A stretch of 64,000 nt of DNA from Bombus terrestris. Its lineage: Eukaryota > Arthropoda > Insecta > Hymenoptera > Apidae. This document shows, piece after piece, positions 38,347 through 49,700 of the stretch. How positions within the stretch are numbered: the first letter of the stretch is position 1; every line of letters starts with the position of its first letter. The stretch lies in NCBI RefSeq assembly GCF_910591885.1, contig NC_063275.1:13752501-13816500 (forward strand), given 5' to 3'. Under the pieces are notes generated by a model. That model made no database searches, was not told where the DNA came from, and was given only the letters and a program-made list of their open reading frames with translations. Both the position numbers and the translations under genes were made by a program.

Positions 38347-40165
38347 ACTATAACCGCGTGCATGAAGTTGCGTGTGCCGTGCGGTCGCGAACATTGTGCG
38401 TGACCATTTTTCCGGTGTCTACTCCTCTCTCTGGTGTCGTTCTCGTCGCGATTTACGAGTCTATCCTTTTCTCCTTTCTTTCGCTTACACATCGAGTCTC
38501 GCTCGTCTACACCGAGATAACGACAGATGCTTATGCATAATGTGTCGTCCCTTGCCCTGTACGCTTCTCCCGTCGTGCTGCCAAGATTCTCGGCTAGGTT
38601 TCAGGTAATTTCCGCGTTGTTAGAGTCGCCACGCAACGGTCGTTCTTCTTTCAGAGAAATTCTCTCTGTTAAAAAGGATTCTTTCTTTTGTTGCGGTTCC
38701 TGTACACTGACCTTGTGTGCTCAATGTTGCTTTCAGGGTATTTTAACACTTTTACTGCCGTGCAAGTTGGGTTTGAATATAGTAAGGTAGAGTTATTTAA
38801 GTCATCTGGATTTTAACATATTAAATATATATTTGATCATGAATTTTTCACAGAATAATCAAATATTTCGTACTATGAAACGCCGTGAATACCTAATACG
38901 ATAATGAGAAATTAAGAAAATATCGTGTACTTTATATCCACTAAAAAAGGTACTAAAATATTATAACTAGCGATTAAGCATCATACGAGTCTTGTTACTA
39001 CTAAAAACGAATGCATTTCTATTCATTTGTATGTATTTACTTGTCCCCTGTACCTAGCATCGCTTTATAAATACAAATCATCCCAAATTATTCTAAATCA
39101 AACTAGACAGCCATTCTCAGAAAAAACAGTAGGTGTCACTCCTCCAAAAATTGTTTTCTATCCCGTCACTCTCTGCTCTACTTGCCAAGTCCATAAAAGC
39201 TTTATATTCTCTTCAGTTCAATTTAAGTTTTTAGTCCAATTAACCGTTCAAACTTCGACCAAAAAATAATGTAAGGGGTGAAAAACAACGTTCGCCAGTA
39301 AAAACATCCCACGCTTTCGAACAGGTTTGCAATTTCAGTTCCAACAAACCTTCATCTTAAGATCTCCGCTACCTTCGATGTATGAAAAAATTCGAAAAAA
39401 TTCTCTCGGCAATGGTGCGTGACTTTTAGTCGTGGCAGCTGAATTACACGCACGGCGCTAGTTTTCCTATTACATAGTGGCTGCGCCGTCGCAGAAGCCG
39501 CCAGTGATAGATCGGCCGATAGAGTGATTCGCAGATAAGTAAATTGATACGTGAGCAGCCAGATAAAGAAAAGGGTGGTAATAAGGGATAGGTATTCCCT
39601 TGGTAATGGCGCGAGTTGCGGCGAGATCGTGGGACGGCTGGCTGTTAGCGGTGTAGAACGAAATTATAAGCGAAGAAAGCGTCTAAGGTTCGATGCACTG
39701 CAACATCGTTCTAACTTATTACTCCGAGACAAAGGGTGTTCCTGTGTACGATAGTCGGCATATTATAAACGGCCGTGATTTATTAGACAGAAAATGTACG
39801 TGCGAAGCGTCAACCGAACTTCGCTTAAAAATACCTTGGACGTGGTCACGGCTACGTTATAATTTCCATCGCGGAGATACGATGAAGATACTGGTCGGCA
39901 GCCTGTCGAACATTTTGATATAGTTTCTAATGTAGCATTATGAAATTCACTGCTCCCGGGAAGAGAAGGATGGAGGGAGGAAAGGAAGAACGACTTGAAC
40001 GTGTTTTGCAAAGTAATTTAGATACTATGCGCAGTATTTTAGAGAGTAGAACTGGAGACTCGTTACAGAGAAATAAAATTAATGATCTAATATTTCCATT
40101 CTTACTTGTACGATCAAACTTGTACGATCACGGAATTGACAGTGAATAAAGATAAATCAATTACA
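38347..40165. other. Mixed non-genic stretch
   Basis: No gene was supported. GC-richer pockets at 38350-38660 and 39420-39900 hold short frames only. No repeat was recognised. Confidence 0.4.
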
Positions 40166-40171
40166 GGTTAA

Positions 40172-40298
40172 TTTCAATTTTTGATAGAATCCAACATTAA
40201 CGAAAACGTAGTGACACGTCAAAAGATAGAATGGTCCTAAATAAGGATACTGTCCAGGATACTGACAGTCCAAATGACAAATTAACGCGTCTTCTCCG
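40172..40298 (+). repeat. Left direct repeat flanking the satellite region
   Basis: The last 65 bases (40234-40298, starting GTCCTAAATAAGGA and ending CGCGTCTTCTCCG) are repeated at 42440-42504 with only two differences. A weaker match extends about 60 bases upstream through TTTCAATTTTT and AACGAAAACG. Similarity stops abruptly after CTCCG. Origin unknown: a transposon terminus or a segmental duplication are both possible. Confidence 0.8.
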
Positions 40299-40684
40299 CA
40301 AATTAAAGATCATTCGCTGTATTAGCTTGTGCCATACGGTGTTTTCAATTATTGAAGACACTCATTGATCTTCGCATTCCTCCTCCCATTGTTGGCAAAT
40401 TATTGCCCGTCTTTGGAAAAGGCTTGCGAAATCACACAAGTCTCACACAGAGAGAATCGCTAGACTCTTTTGTTAATATTAAATACGAAAGGCAAGAAAG
40501 GTCATAGCGGTAAAAACCACTCTAGTAAACGAGCTGAACTTCGGTTAAAAGAACAGATTCACTAGTGAAATTACAAGAGAAGAAGGAAAGACGTAGAGAT
40601 AAATTTGGATTGAATAGCCAAAGTTCAAAATCTATCGAATTCATCAATACGAAAAATTGCATGCTCCATTGTCTCTAACATTAT
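40299..40684. other. Spacer between direct repeat and satellite
   Basis: AT-rich, with no gene or repeat recognised. Confidence 0.4.
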
Positions 40685-40712
40685 CATATATATATATATA
40701 TGTGTGTATATC
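40685..40712. repeat. Short AT/GT dinucleotide tract
   Basis: About eight AT units followed by three GT units, immediately upstream of the first satellite monomer. Confidence 0.85.
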
Positions 40713-40721
40713 GTGCGACAG

Positions 40722-41831
40722 CAACCATTATAAACTATTGCGATTTTGAAAATACGAAATTTTAAAAATAAATTCTGTCAATAAGTAATCGAATTAAAAT
40801 AAACCATTACAAACTATTGCGACTTTGAAAATTCGAAATTTCAAAAACAAATTCTGTCAATAACCAATCGAATTAGAATAAACTATTAGAAACTATTGTG
40901 ACTCTGAATATTCAAATTTTCGAAAGATAAATTCTGTCAATAACCAATCGAATTAAAATAAACCATTACAAACTATTGCGTCTTTGAAAATACGAAATTT
41001 TAAAAATAAATTCTGTCAATAACCAATCGAATTAAAATAAACCATTACAAACTATTGCGACTTTGAAAATTCGAAATTTCAAAAACAAATCCTGTCAATA
41101 ACCAATCGAATTAGAATAAACTATTAGAAACTATTGTGACTCTGAATATTCGAATTTTCGAAAAATAAATTCTGTCAATAACCAATCGAATTAAAATAAA
41201 CCATTACAAACTATTGCGTCTTTGAAAATACGAAATTTTAAAAATAAATTCTGTCAATAACCAATCGAATTAAAATAAACCATTACAAACTATTGCGACT
41301 TTGAAAATTCGAAATTTCATAAACAAATTCTGTCAATAATCAATCGAATTAGAATAAACTATTAGAAACTATTGTGACTCTGAATATTCGAATTTTCGAA
41401 AGATAAATTCTGTCAATAACCAATCGAATTAAAATAAATCATTACAAACTATTGCGTCTTTGAAAATACGAAATTTTAAAAATAAATTCTGTCAATAACC
41501 AATCGAATTAAAATAAACCATTACAAACTATTGCGTCTTTGAAAATACGAAATTTTAAAAATAAATTCTGTCAATAATCAATCGAATTAAAATAAACCAT
41601 TACAAACTATTGCGACTTTGAAAATACAAAATTTTAAAAATAAATTCTGTCAATAACCAATCAAATTAGAATAAATTATTACAAACTATTGCGAGTTTAA
41701 AAATTCGAAATTTCAAAAACAAATTTTGTCAATAACCAATCAAATTAGAATAAACCATTACAAACTATTGTGACTCTGAATATTCGAATTTTCGAAAGAT
41801 AAATTCTGTCAACAACCAATCGGATTAAAAT
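40722..41831. repeat. Satellite array: 14 monomers of 79-80 bp in a 238-bp higher-order repeat
   Basis: Monomer starts are at 40722, 40801, 40880, 40960, 41039, 41118, 41198, 41277, 41356, 41436, 41515, 41594, 41673 and 41752. All share AACTATTG, ATTCTGTCAATAA and CCAATCGAATTA. Three types differ in the middle: A (GCGACTTTGAAAATTCG, TTTCAAAAAC, 79 bp), B (GTGACTCTGAATATTCG, TTTTCGAAAGAT, 80 bp) and C (GCGTCTTTGAAAATACG, TTTTAAAAAT, 79 bp). The order is C A B, C A B, C A B, C C C A B, with the first and the last few units diverged. Corresponding units 3 positions apart are nearly identical, while A, B and C differ clearly. This is a true higher-order repeat. No open frame spans it. Confidence 0.95.
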
Positions 41832-42297
41832 AAACTTTTGACGTAGAAAATACTTATCTAGTAATATAATAAGATCGAAGCGAATAGAAGCTTGTAAAAT
41901 AATTATACATATATAAACATATAACAACCATTATAATCCAGTATACTTGAATAAAATCATTATTTACCGATATTCGAACCTAAAAAAAATCTTGTATATC
42001 AAAATCGAATATTTATTCCCACCAATTCTAATCCTCTCCCGTGCCAGTATTCCTGCACACAGCAGGTTAGCCGAAACGTAGAACTTATTTGCCAGTTGCA
42101 TTAAACGCTAGTTAACGCTACCCACGAGTATTTAATTTATCGATAGAACTATTAAAAAAATGTTCGGGATCTTAGAAAAGGTAAGTAATAATAAAATATC
42201 TAATTGAAATAGTCCTTAGACTGTTTCTAGTGGCAGTAACTACCGTATCGATCGGTATCTTCAAATATAGATTTCAAATATTCAAATAGTATCGTTC
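41832..42297. other. AT-rich spacer after the satellite
   Basis: No gene or repeat was recognised. Confidence 0.4.
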
Positions 42298-42300
42298 AAA

Positions 42301-42331
<31 letters not shown>

Positions 42332-42333
42332 AG
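42298..42333 (+). repeat. (AAAT)n tetranucleotide microsatellite
   Basis: About nine perfect AAAT/TAAA units. Confidence 0.95.
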
Positions 42334-42373
42334 AAAACGCGGCAAATTCGTTGAGATTATATTTCGAATAGTT

Positions 42374-42504
42374 TTTCAAATTTTCGATTTAATTGACGAA
42401 AACGCAACAGAATATAGAAGAATAAAATTTTTGGACACTGTCCTAAATAAGGACACTGTCCAGGATACTGACAATCCAAATGACAAATTAACGCGTCTTC
42501 TCCG
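42374..42504 (+). repeat. Right direct repeat flanking the satellite region
   Basis: Same orientation as the copy at 40172-40298, offset by about 2.2 kb. The 65-base core (42440-42504) has two differences from the left copy. The upstream part (TTTCAAATTTTCGAT, GACGAAAACG) is more diverged. The satellite array and the AAAT tract lie between the two copies. Confidence 0.8.
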
Positions 42505-43190
42505 TTAACAGGCGAAAACCCAGATTATATTCTATGTACATATATGGTAGAAGCAACACATCACATTGGTACTACTTGTGTACCACCATGTTAGAATCAA
42601 GTTCACCATAAATTATATATAACAAACAGGAAAGCCGTATAGAACATAAATTCCATGAATGACAAGGATCAGGTTTCATGATCCAAGTGACACGTGTACA
42701 TGCATCATCTGAACCCGACGCAAACATCCACGTAACCGCATGAAAGAAAAATGTCATACAATAATCCCGCGAAAGTTTCAAGCGCTCTCAGTACGTAGAA
42801 ACAAACAGAGAACACAAGAGAAAGCTACAAATGTTCCCTTGTAATTCTCTCATTAATTTCGAATGCGGATCGAACAGAACGCCCACACCGGGTCCCGTGA
42901 GAAAACGAGAGAGGAAAAGAGAGCCACGCTTCACTGTCGGCGTGGTGTCCCGCGGCGACTTTAACGAGACAATCGCACGGATGTGCATGAGCTTAAGGAG
43001 TCGCCTTAGGAGCGAAGTTCGACTCCTACGCGCTACATGGGAGCCGTGGAGGCGATGGCGGCGGTGGCGGTGTCGACCGGACACGAGGACCGTGGCGTGT
43101 CGCGGCCAGGCGTGTACGCAATTTGTCTCGTCCTCGGATAATTACGCCATTATGCCAGGCTTCTTACTTCTCCTCGCCTCGTGGTCTCGC
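42505..43190. other. Mixed block; GC-rich at 42880-43190
   Basis: Overlapping frames of 98 codons (minus) and 122 codons (plus) lie in a CpG-dense island with GGCGGTGGCGG words. No domain is recognised and no gene is called. Confidence 0.35.
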
Positions 43191-43195
43191 GCTCG

Positions 43196-43430
43196 CTAGT
43201 CTCCCAGCTTATAGGGTCTCGAGCTAGGAACGAACCTGCCTCGCCTTATCCGAGTCGTCCTCGTTCCCTGTTTCTTCGTCTTTTTCTTCTTCTTCTTCTT
43301 CATCTTCTACCTGCTTCACCATTCATCCTCTTCCACTTCTCTTTGCTCTTTTTACTTGTTCTCGTACTCTTTTGCCACGTTTCTAACATTCGTCTCAAGA
43401 ATCACGAAGAATGACAAAGCATCGCTTGAA
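43196..43430 (+). repeat. Copy 1 of a diverged local duplication
   Basis: Order of shared words with the copy at 43830-44035: GCTAG, GGGTCTCGAGCTAGGAACGA (GGGTTAGGAACGA), CTTATCCGAG (TTTATCCGAG), TCCTCGTTCC (TCCTGGTTCC), TTCTTCG-TC-TT-rich tract, TTGCTC, CTCTTTTGCCAC (CTCTTCTGCCAC), CGTCTCAAGAAT (CGTCTCAAGGAT), TGACAAAG (TTACAAAG). The central TTC-rich tract differs in length. Confidence 0.75.
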
Positions 43431-43829
43431 ATTTATAGTTTTATTTTATAGGGTTTGTTATGAGATAAGTTATCCGAATCAAAAGAATATTTGAGTCAAA
43501 CTAGATGATTTGTCTTGTAATTCGTCAAATTCGGTTATGAACAATATTTAAGTGAGTTACATTTGGAAACAGAGTATTTAACGTTATTAATGGTGTGATT
43601 AACAGCGAAATGTGTATGTTGCGTATCATTGACATTTCAGTAATCTGTGTGTATTATTTTATTTCCAATTATTGTGTTGTTTATTTTGTTAATTTTTATA
43701 GCATCTTCTCGCTAACACAAATAACGCTACCTTAGAGTAATTCGAGTTATTCAGTCCAAGATTGAATTTGGAGTTTTGAGATACTGTATCTTAGGTGACT
43801 TAAACAACTTTATGTTATTCTAAAATCCT
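43431..43829. other. AT-rich spacer between duplicated segments
   Basis: No gene or repeat was recognised. It separates the two copies described at 43196 and 43830. Confidence 0.4.
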
Positions 43830-44035
43830 GGCTAGCTGCAGCACGTAAGATCTTGGGTTAGGAACGAACCAGTCTTTTATCCGAGGCATCCTGGTTCCTT
43901 TCTAAAGCTTCTACTTCTTCTTTTTCTTCGTCTTCATCTTGAACTTCCTTCAGCTTGTGTTTCTTTTGCTCCTTCAGCTTCTCTTCTGCCACTTTCGTGG
44001 CGCTCGTCTCAAGGATTAGGCTTACAAAGTGTCGC
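43830..44035 (+). repeat. Copy 2 of a diverged local duplication
   Basis: See the copy at 43196-43430 for the shared words. Divergence is substantial, so the duplication is old. Retention of the unique flanking words outside the microsatellite-like core shows common ancestry and not just shared simple sequence. Confidence 0.75.
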
Positions 44036-47000
44036 GTGGTACGCGAGGTGACTATCTTAATTAATACGAGGGTCTCTTAACGCAGCGTTGATTTATGCCA
44101 TCCGGCTCAATCAGAGAGCGTTCCGTCCCATGATTCCTTGACCCCGAGCTGGAGGACAGCAACTTATCAAACGCGTCTTTCCTCACCTACGTAAGTTTAT
44201 CTGAAGTTCGCCATTCACGATGTCTGTTTTCAACTGTCTGGTAAGTTCTTGGAGGATAGAATCTACATGCGTCGTCGGTGGCTTCCAGTCCTGTTTTGAC
44301 ATATTTCGAATTGTCGCTGATACGCGTACACAATTTTTTCCTTTTTTATAAAATACCGGTGTAACGATAGCGGCATGCTACTCGGCTACTGGTTTATTGC
44401 GATAATCGTCGAAAAATGTGGAAACTCGCCTTACTTGAACAGTACCAATTAAAATGTTATATACCTACGCCGTGTAGAGATAAGTTTAACATGCTCGTAA
44501 TCTTGAAATGCTGCACGACTTTCCGATATTGCTGCGTTTAAATATGATCTGCCTAATCTTCCTAAGTTAATCGTTAGCCATGTCTAAACGATTCGGTAAG
44601 TAAAGAAATAAATGCATAAGCCAAGTTCTATTTGAAATTTAATCGTCGTCCGTATCGAATCGCCTGACAAGCAAAATCTGTATTAATTCGACGCATGTTT
44701 TACAAGCTTGTAAAAGATGGAAGCGACGTTCGAGGGAATCGGATATTCTCGAGTCGAGCGAAAGGGATCCCACGCGGCGATATCGTGGAGAAAGGCAGGC
44801 AGGGATAATCGCGCGAATTCCAGCTGCTTCGCAGGATCAAAGGGGCCGTACAGGTACAATGGACGTCTCGTAACTCGCGATATCCTGCCACCATTAGGCA
44901 GCGATCGGTCATAATTTTACGAGGTGTTAAAACCGGGTGCAATCCGGGCGAACTGCGAGGAGGCGAACAGAGCGGCGAGCAACAACGCGCGACGATAATA
45001 TGTAAACGTCGTCGTAAAATCTGCTGCCGCGTAGAAGATAGAGCCGTATAAAATCGTGTAGAGACATGTTTATTAGGGGGTCCTCTATGGGCCAGTTAGA
45101 GACATCTCCGTGTTTCTCCCTCTGCATAAATACCGGATACGTAAAATTCGTGAAACATGGACGATATCGGTGTTCATCGTAACGATGCCGGTTGTCATCC
45201 AGCTTGTCACCGGATTTGTTACGCTTACTAAGCTTATTTTGTCGTTTACTAAGTTCCTTTATCTACTCCGGCTAACAGATTTATTGCGGTTTTCAATTTT
45301 AACGGCATTAGATCTAACTACTGTTTAAACACTGTACGGAAATCGCGGTTTTTCAATTATATAAATCAAGACGTCCTTTTCATTATCTAATCACTGATTG
45401 TTTGCTTGTGTAACTCCATTCTATATAATATTGTTAGATTCTTTAAACGAATTTTGAACTATAGTTCGGCTCTATGTTAACTTTTATTGTTAATTATTTG
45501 CGGGTATAAAGTACACCGATCGAAGATTGGAAAAATTTTTCTCTCAGAAGAAAGAATAGTAGAGGAAGAAGGAGTAGTAGCAGCTGGGTTTAACACTGGA
45601 ACCTGAAATGTACAAGTCTAATACAAAAGTACCTGAGTACGTCTCTTAATCTAGTTTTGATAATTCGTAAAAGGAATGCTACTGTTTTCCCAGTCATTGC
45701 AACATGCAACCAAACGAATCGTGTAAAAATTCAGGTCTCTTTAACTCTTCATTGATTCACTTACATAACGGACGTATGTAAAAAATCGTCTCATTTTAAA
45801 CGCTAAATAACCAATGAAAGTTGCAAATGGTACGAATTCTTCGATATCGAACCTCGACATAACATTAATTCGTCTACAGTTTGTCAAATCGATTACGAAA
45901 AATTTCAAAAGCGCGTGACAGAAAGAAGAGGAAGCGGGTTGAATGCGAGGAAGCCTCGTAAATACTGTTTTTGCAGGGGGCAATTACGCGAAAGAACAAC
46001 GCGCGTCGCCGTTAATTTCCGTAGCGGGCAGCTGTGGCGAGATTCAGTGCAATATGTTATGGTATTAGGCGCGGTATCTGCTGTAATTAGGGATTACCAC
46101 ATTTCGCCAATTACCCTACCACGGTTAGGCACGACCTGTGTGGCGAACCTCCACGGGCGCGATCCTGCCCCGCCAGGATTTATGGTTCTCCGGAGGATGC
46201 AGCGCCGCTGCACCTCAAGAGGAACAAGCTTTCGGTGCGAGTACCCTCGTCGTGCACCGAAACTCGCACACTGTGACACCGTGTGTTCTGCTGGCACAAG
46301 CCGCGACAGCATTCTTCTACACTGATATTACACGCGTACGCGTTACCTGCGGTGGCGTATTAAAAAGATGAATTCTTCGGGGGTGGATCCGTGTCTCACG
46401 CGTACTTTCGTATTGTACGAGGCTTTGAATGAATGGAATGTTCGGGCGCAGGAGAGTCGTGCGGAGAACGAGTGTTTTTGATTACTTTCTCTTTTATTAT
46501 TGGATTTAGTATTGTGTAAAAATATTTGATAGAGAACTGGGGTTTAATTTGTTAACTCGACCTTCTTAATCTGCGGTTTTAAGCTATAAAAGAAAAATTG
46601 ACAAAGAAGAAGATTAAAAAGCCATTAAGAAGTAAAAGATCTTTGAAAAAATGAACTGTTACGTTAAAAATACTAGTAATTCGCACGATGGATTAGTTGT
46701 GTATACCAGGCTCCTGACAGTCTACAAAGATTTCAATTAATATTAGATGTAAAAATGTGATATAGACCTACGTCCCGAACAATATAACAAATGAATGCTA
46801 TATGCCATAATTACAAAAATATTTGTACCGGATAATTTTTTCAAGATTATACCAGTAACTGTAGAAATGTTATTTGATAAAGAGAAATATACTTCCTCAT
46901 TAAATACCGAAAGGCACAATGTTAAAAGTGTTCCACTTCCATACGAAATACACGGAACCATAATTCTTCTATAATGTAGAAAACATGACCGATGTACACA

Positions 47001-47800
47001 TGTATGTGTATTTTTTATCCGATCTAAAGTAATTTATTTTCTTCAACATTACACGTGTCTGGGCGCAAAGAAAGGTTAACGGTACTCGTGCGAAACCGTG
47101 GCTTATCGTCATCATTGATGCCGAGCACGACGTTAATTAACGAAGTTAACGCTTCCTTCGTTATCGCGTTACAGGACACGAAGCGTCTTCGTAGCCTTTT
47201 TAAATACATACATGTATACCGAACTTCCAGCGATGACACCGTAGTAACAGTACGAGCTAAAGGTATTTAAACAAGATTCGGGAACATCTGATTACAAAAA
47301 GAAAGCTGACATTATTAAATCGATAACGTGTAATGCGGAGGACTTCTCATTAAGATTCAGGGACTGGCGGTGTTATATCGATGATTTCTATTCGAAATCG
47401 AAAAAGGGGTAGAAATTCTTGACGATAAAGAGAAAACAGGTTTCCTTCGACCGAAGAATTCTTTCTACCGCTATTTATAAAGCTTTCGATTCTCTATTAT
47501 GTATCTAATCTTCGAAATAATAAGATGTATGTTCTTGGTACAAAAACATTTGAATAAAACCTATTCGGAAATCTCACTAATAGTTCTTAGGGAATTGATA
47601 AAAGAATCGAAAAGAACAAAAGACAAAATCCCTCGAACCAGTTTGCGTTTACCATATAATTTCAGTATAGCTCTCCAGACTCTCGAGCGATATTTTAACA
47701 AATATTTCGATAATTAATATTTTCAACTTCTGTATTCGATGCTCGACCGATAAAGTATATCGTAAAAAAGTGAATCTCATTGGTTTTTCATCGAATATCA
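44036..47800. other. Mostly AT-rich non-genic stretch
   Basis: No gene was supported. GC-richer pockets at 44720-45060 and 45920-46370 have overlapping frames on both strands (up to 136 codons) without recognisable domains. No repeats were recognised. Confidence 0.4.
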
Positions 47801-47804
47801 CGTA

Positions 47805-48410
47805 ATGTTGTTCGTCGGAACGACGAATTCACAACAACGGAGATCGAGATCAAAGGACGATCTCGTTGGCCCCATTAATTCGTCTCGAGGCCAGCAGAGG
47901 TCAAGCTTCACCTGTTTGAACTACGATCTCCGTGGACGTGGGACTCGAATCGAATTTGGTTTTGATTTCTCAGGTTTGTGCCGCGTGCGTGGGCGAGGAT
48001 CCCCGCGGTTCGGCGCGGCTCGTCGACCTCTCGGTTCCAAGAAGTCGAAACGTCCGGTCGTATCTCACAGGTGGAAGGGGGGGATTTCGTGCATTTCGGG
48101 CCTCTCTACGAATAATGTATACCGTCGTTGGTCATCGCCCAGCCCCACGACCCCTGGGGTACAGGCGATACCACGATTAGTAATCGCGTGTTACCGCTCT
48201 CCTTCGTGCCCCCTTCCTTCCGTCGAGCATATATTTCGTGAACGCCCTCGCGAACAGCCACTTCGTGACAAATTGCGCCAAAATGTCGGTGAACCATTAT
48301 CTCTCGCCCCCATAATTTGTCGATCGTCACTATCGTGTATTATTGTTTATATCGTATATTATTGTTACTATTACTCTTTTCATATGTACTTCCTTTACAA
48401 AAATAAATAA
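47805..48410. other. GC-rich island with a 201-codon open frame, unassigned
   Basis: The plus frame spans the island and ends in an AT-rich Tyr/Ile run. A second plus frame (82 codons) and a minus frame (74 codons) overlap. At about 47970 a pyrimidine-rich stretch ends TTTCTCAG before GTTTG, an acceptor-like site, and near 48070 CTCACAGGTGGAAG is also splice-like. These could border a short exon. The product shows no domain I recognise. Confidence 0.25.
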
Positions 48411-49520
48411 ATAATTTGCTTTGTCGTCTTAGTTTTAAATACCATGGAATTATATTTTAATATGGAATTATATATGGAACGACGAAGAATTTTGTCCTAC
48501 TTCAATCGTTATTTAACTTTAAATAGTAAATATCGAATCCATCATTTTGTCATCGCCTCGTCAATCGATCAATGGATAGTAATCTGATTCAGAAATGGTT
48601 TGAACAATTGTATATATAAAGTATAGTTTATGGAATAAAAAATGAAACACGCGAAACGTCCGGAAATCTCTATAAAGCTAATGAGAAAATATTCCAGAGG
48701 AACATAAAGAATTTCAGGTCAAGAACTGAACTCTAGTTGTTTGTCGTCCTTGTGAACGAACATCACTCTTGATCATTTCTGACCACAGCCGCCATCGATC
48801 TTATAATTAATAAAAGCCTTATAGGAGAACCTTATAAATATTAAAGTTGACAAATGAAGGTTAATTATTCTTGTGGTCGCCAGTGTTTGGCTCGTTAAAC
48901 CCATAATAGTACATTCTTTCACGCTCCACGAAATATCGCTACCTTCAAACCATAATTATTTCATCAAAAAAAAATTTGTGGCCGAAGATAAAATTCTTCA
49001 AACTGCCAGGTTAAAAATTGATTCGTGCCAGCGATCGCGATACGGATGGGTCTTCGCCGTTAACGGCGAAAAACACGAAGAGAACAGCAACTTATACCTC
49101 AAGTACGATGTTACAATGTTCGCGATCAATTTCGAAAATTAATTTACAATTTCCCGTGGCTTTTGTGGATTATACGGGGAACCGGGGAGCAAGAAAGGAG
49201 GCTTCGTAGCCAGCGAGTCGCGCAAATAGACACGTTTACTCGGACAGACCTCGTTATTTACGAAAACCCCTTATTAAAGGCTCTAAAGATCGGCGAACAC
49301 GCATTAAACCGTTGCCTCCAAACTGTTCGCGCGATTATCGTTTCGTCCTTCCGTCGAGAAAGAAGCGGAGGCCGACTACGTTCGACTGCGAAATTCCAGC
49401 AGCCCTCGCTGGATCCTGACCTCTTGGAAATCGACGATTAATTAAATACTACGTAGATACTGCTCTAACCACTCGTTTGGTGAACTTTCACTATTTGGAA
49501 TTTGTTCCTTTGCCGAGATA
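48411..49520. other. AT-rich stretch with a mixed pocket
   Basis: No gene was supported. Frames of 63 to 92 codons at 48873-49441 are unassigned. Confidence 0.4.
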
Positions 49521-49700
49521 CAGTAGTTGAGAAAAGTATTTGAACAGTATTTGTCATAGAAAAGTTTTATGTATATGTATATTGTGTATGCTACGTAAAA
49601 CATTTTGAAAATTCATTAATATTGTGATGAGCATATCAGTGTTTGTTAATGTAATGGATAATGGTCGTTTAAATAGTTTTATGCTCTCTACAAAATATAT
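49521..49700 (+). mobile_element. Mariner-family MITE fragment, sister of 34548
   Basis: It begins TACAGTAGTTGAGAAAAGTA then TTTGAACAGTA. It shares with 34548 the ordered words AGAAAA-TTTTA-GT, CATATTGT or TATATTGT, TATG-TA-GTAAAACATTTT, GAAA and ATTCATTAAT. The TACAGT start after GA and the GTATTTGAACA word fit a Tc1/mariner terminal repeat. No right end was identified. Confidence 0.5.

Noticed and set aside
40722..41831. CRISPR-like regular array
   Set aside because: The whole 79-80 bp unit repeats; there are no unique spacers between short repeats, and the surrounding DNA is of animal type.
47805..48410. 201-codon plus-strand frame as a gene
   Set aside because: It lies in a GC-rich island with competing frames, has no recognisable domain and ends in AT-rich low-complexity sequence.
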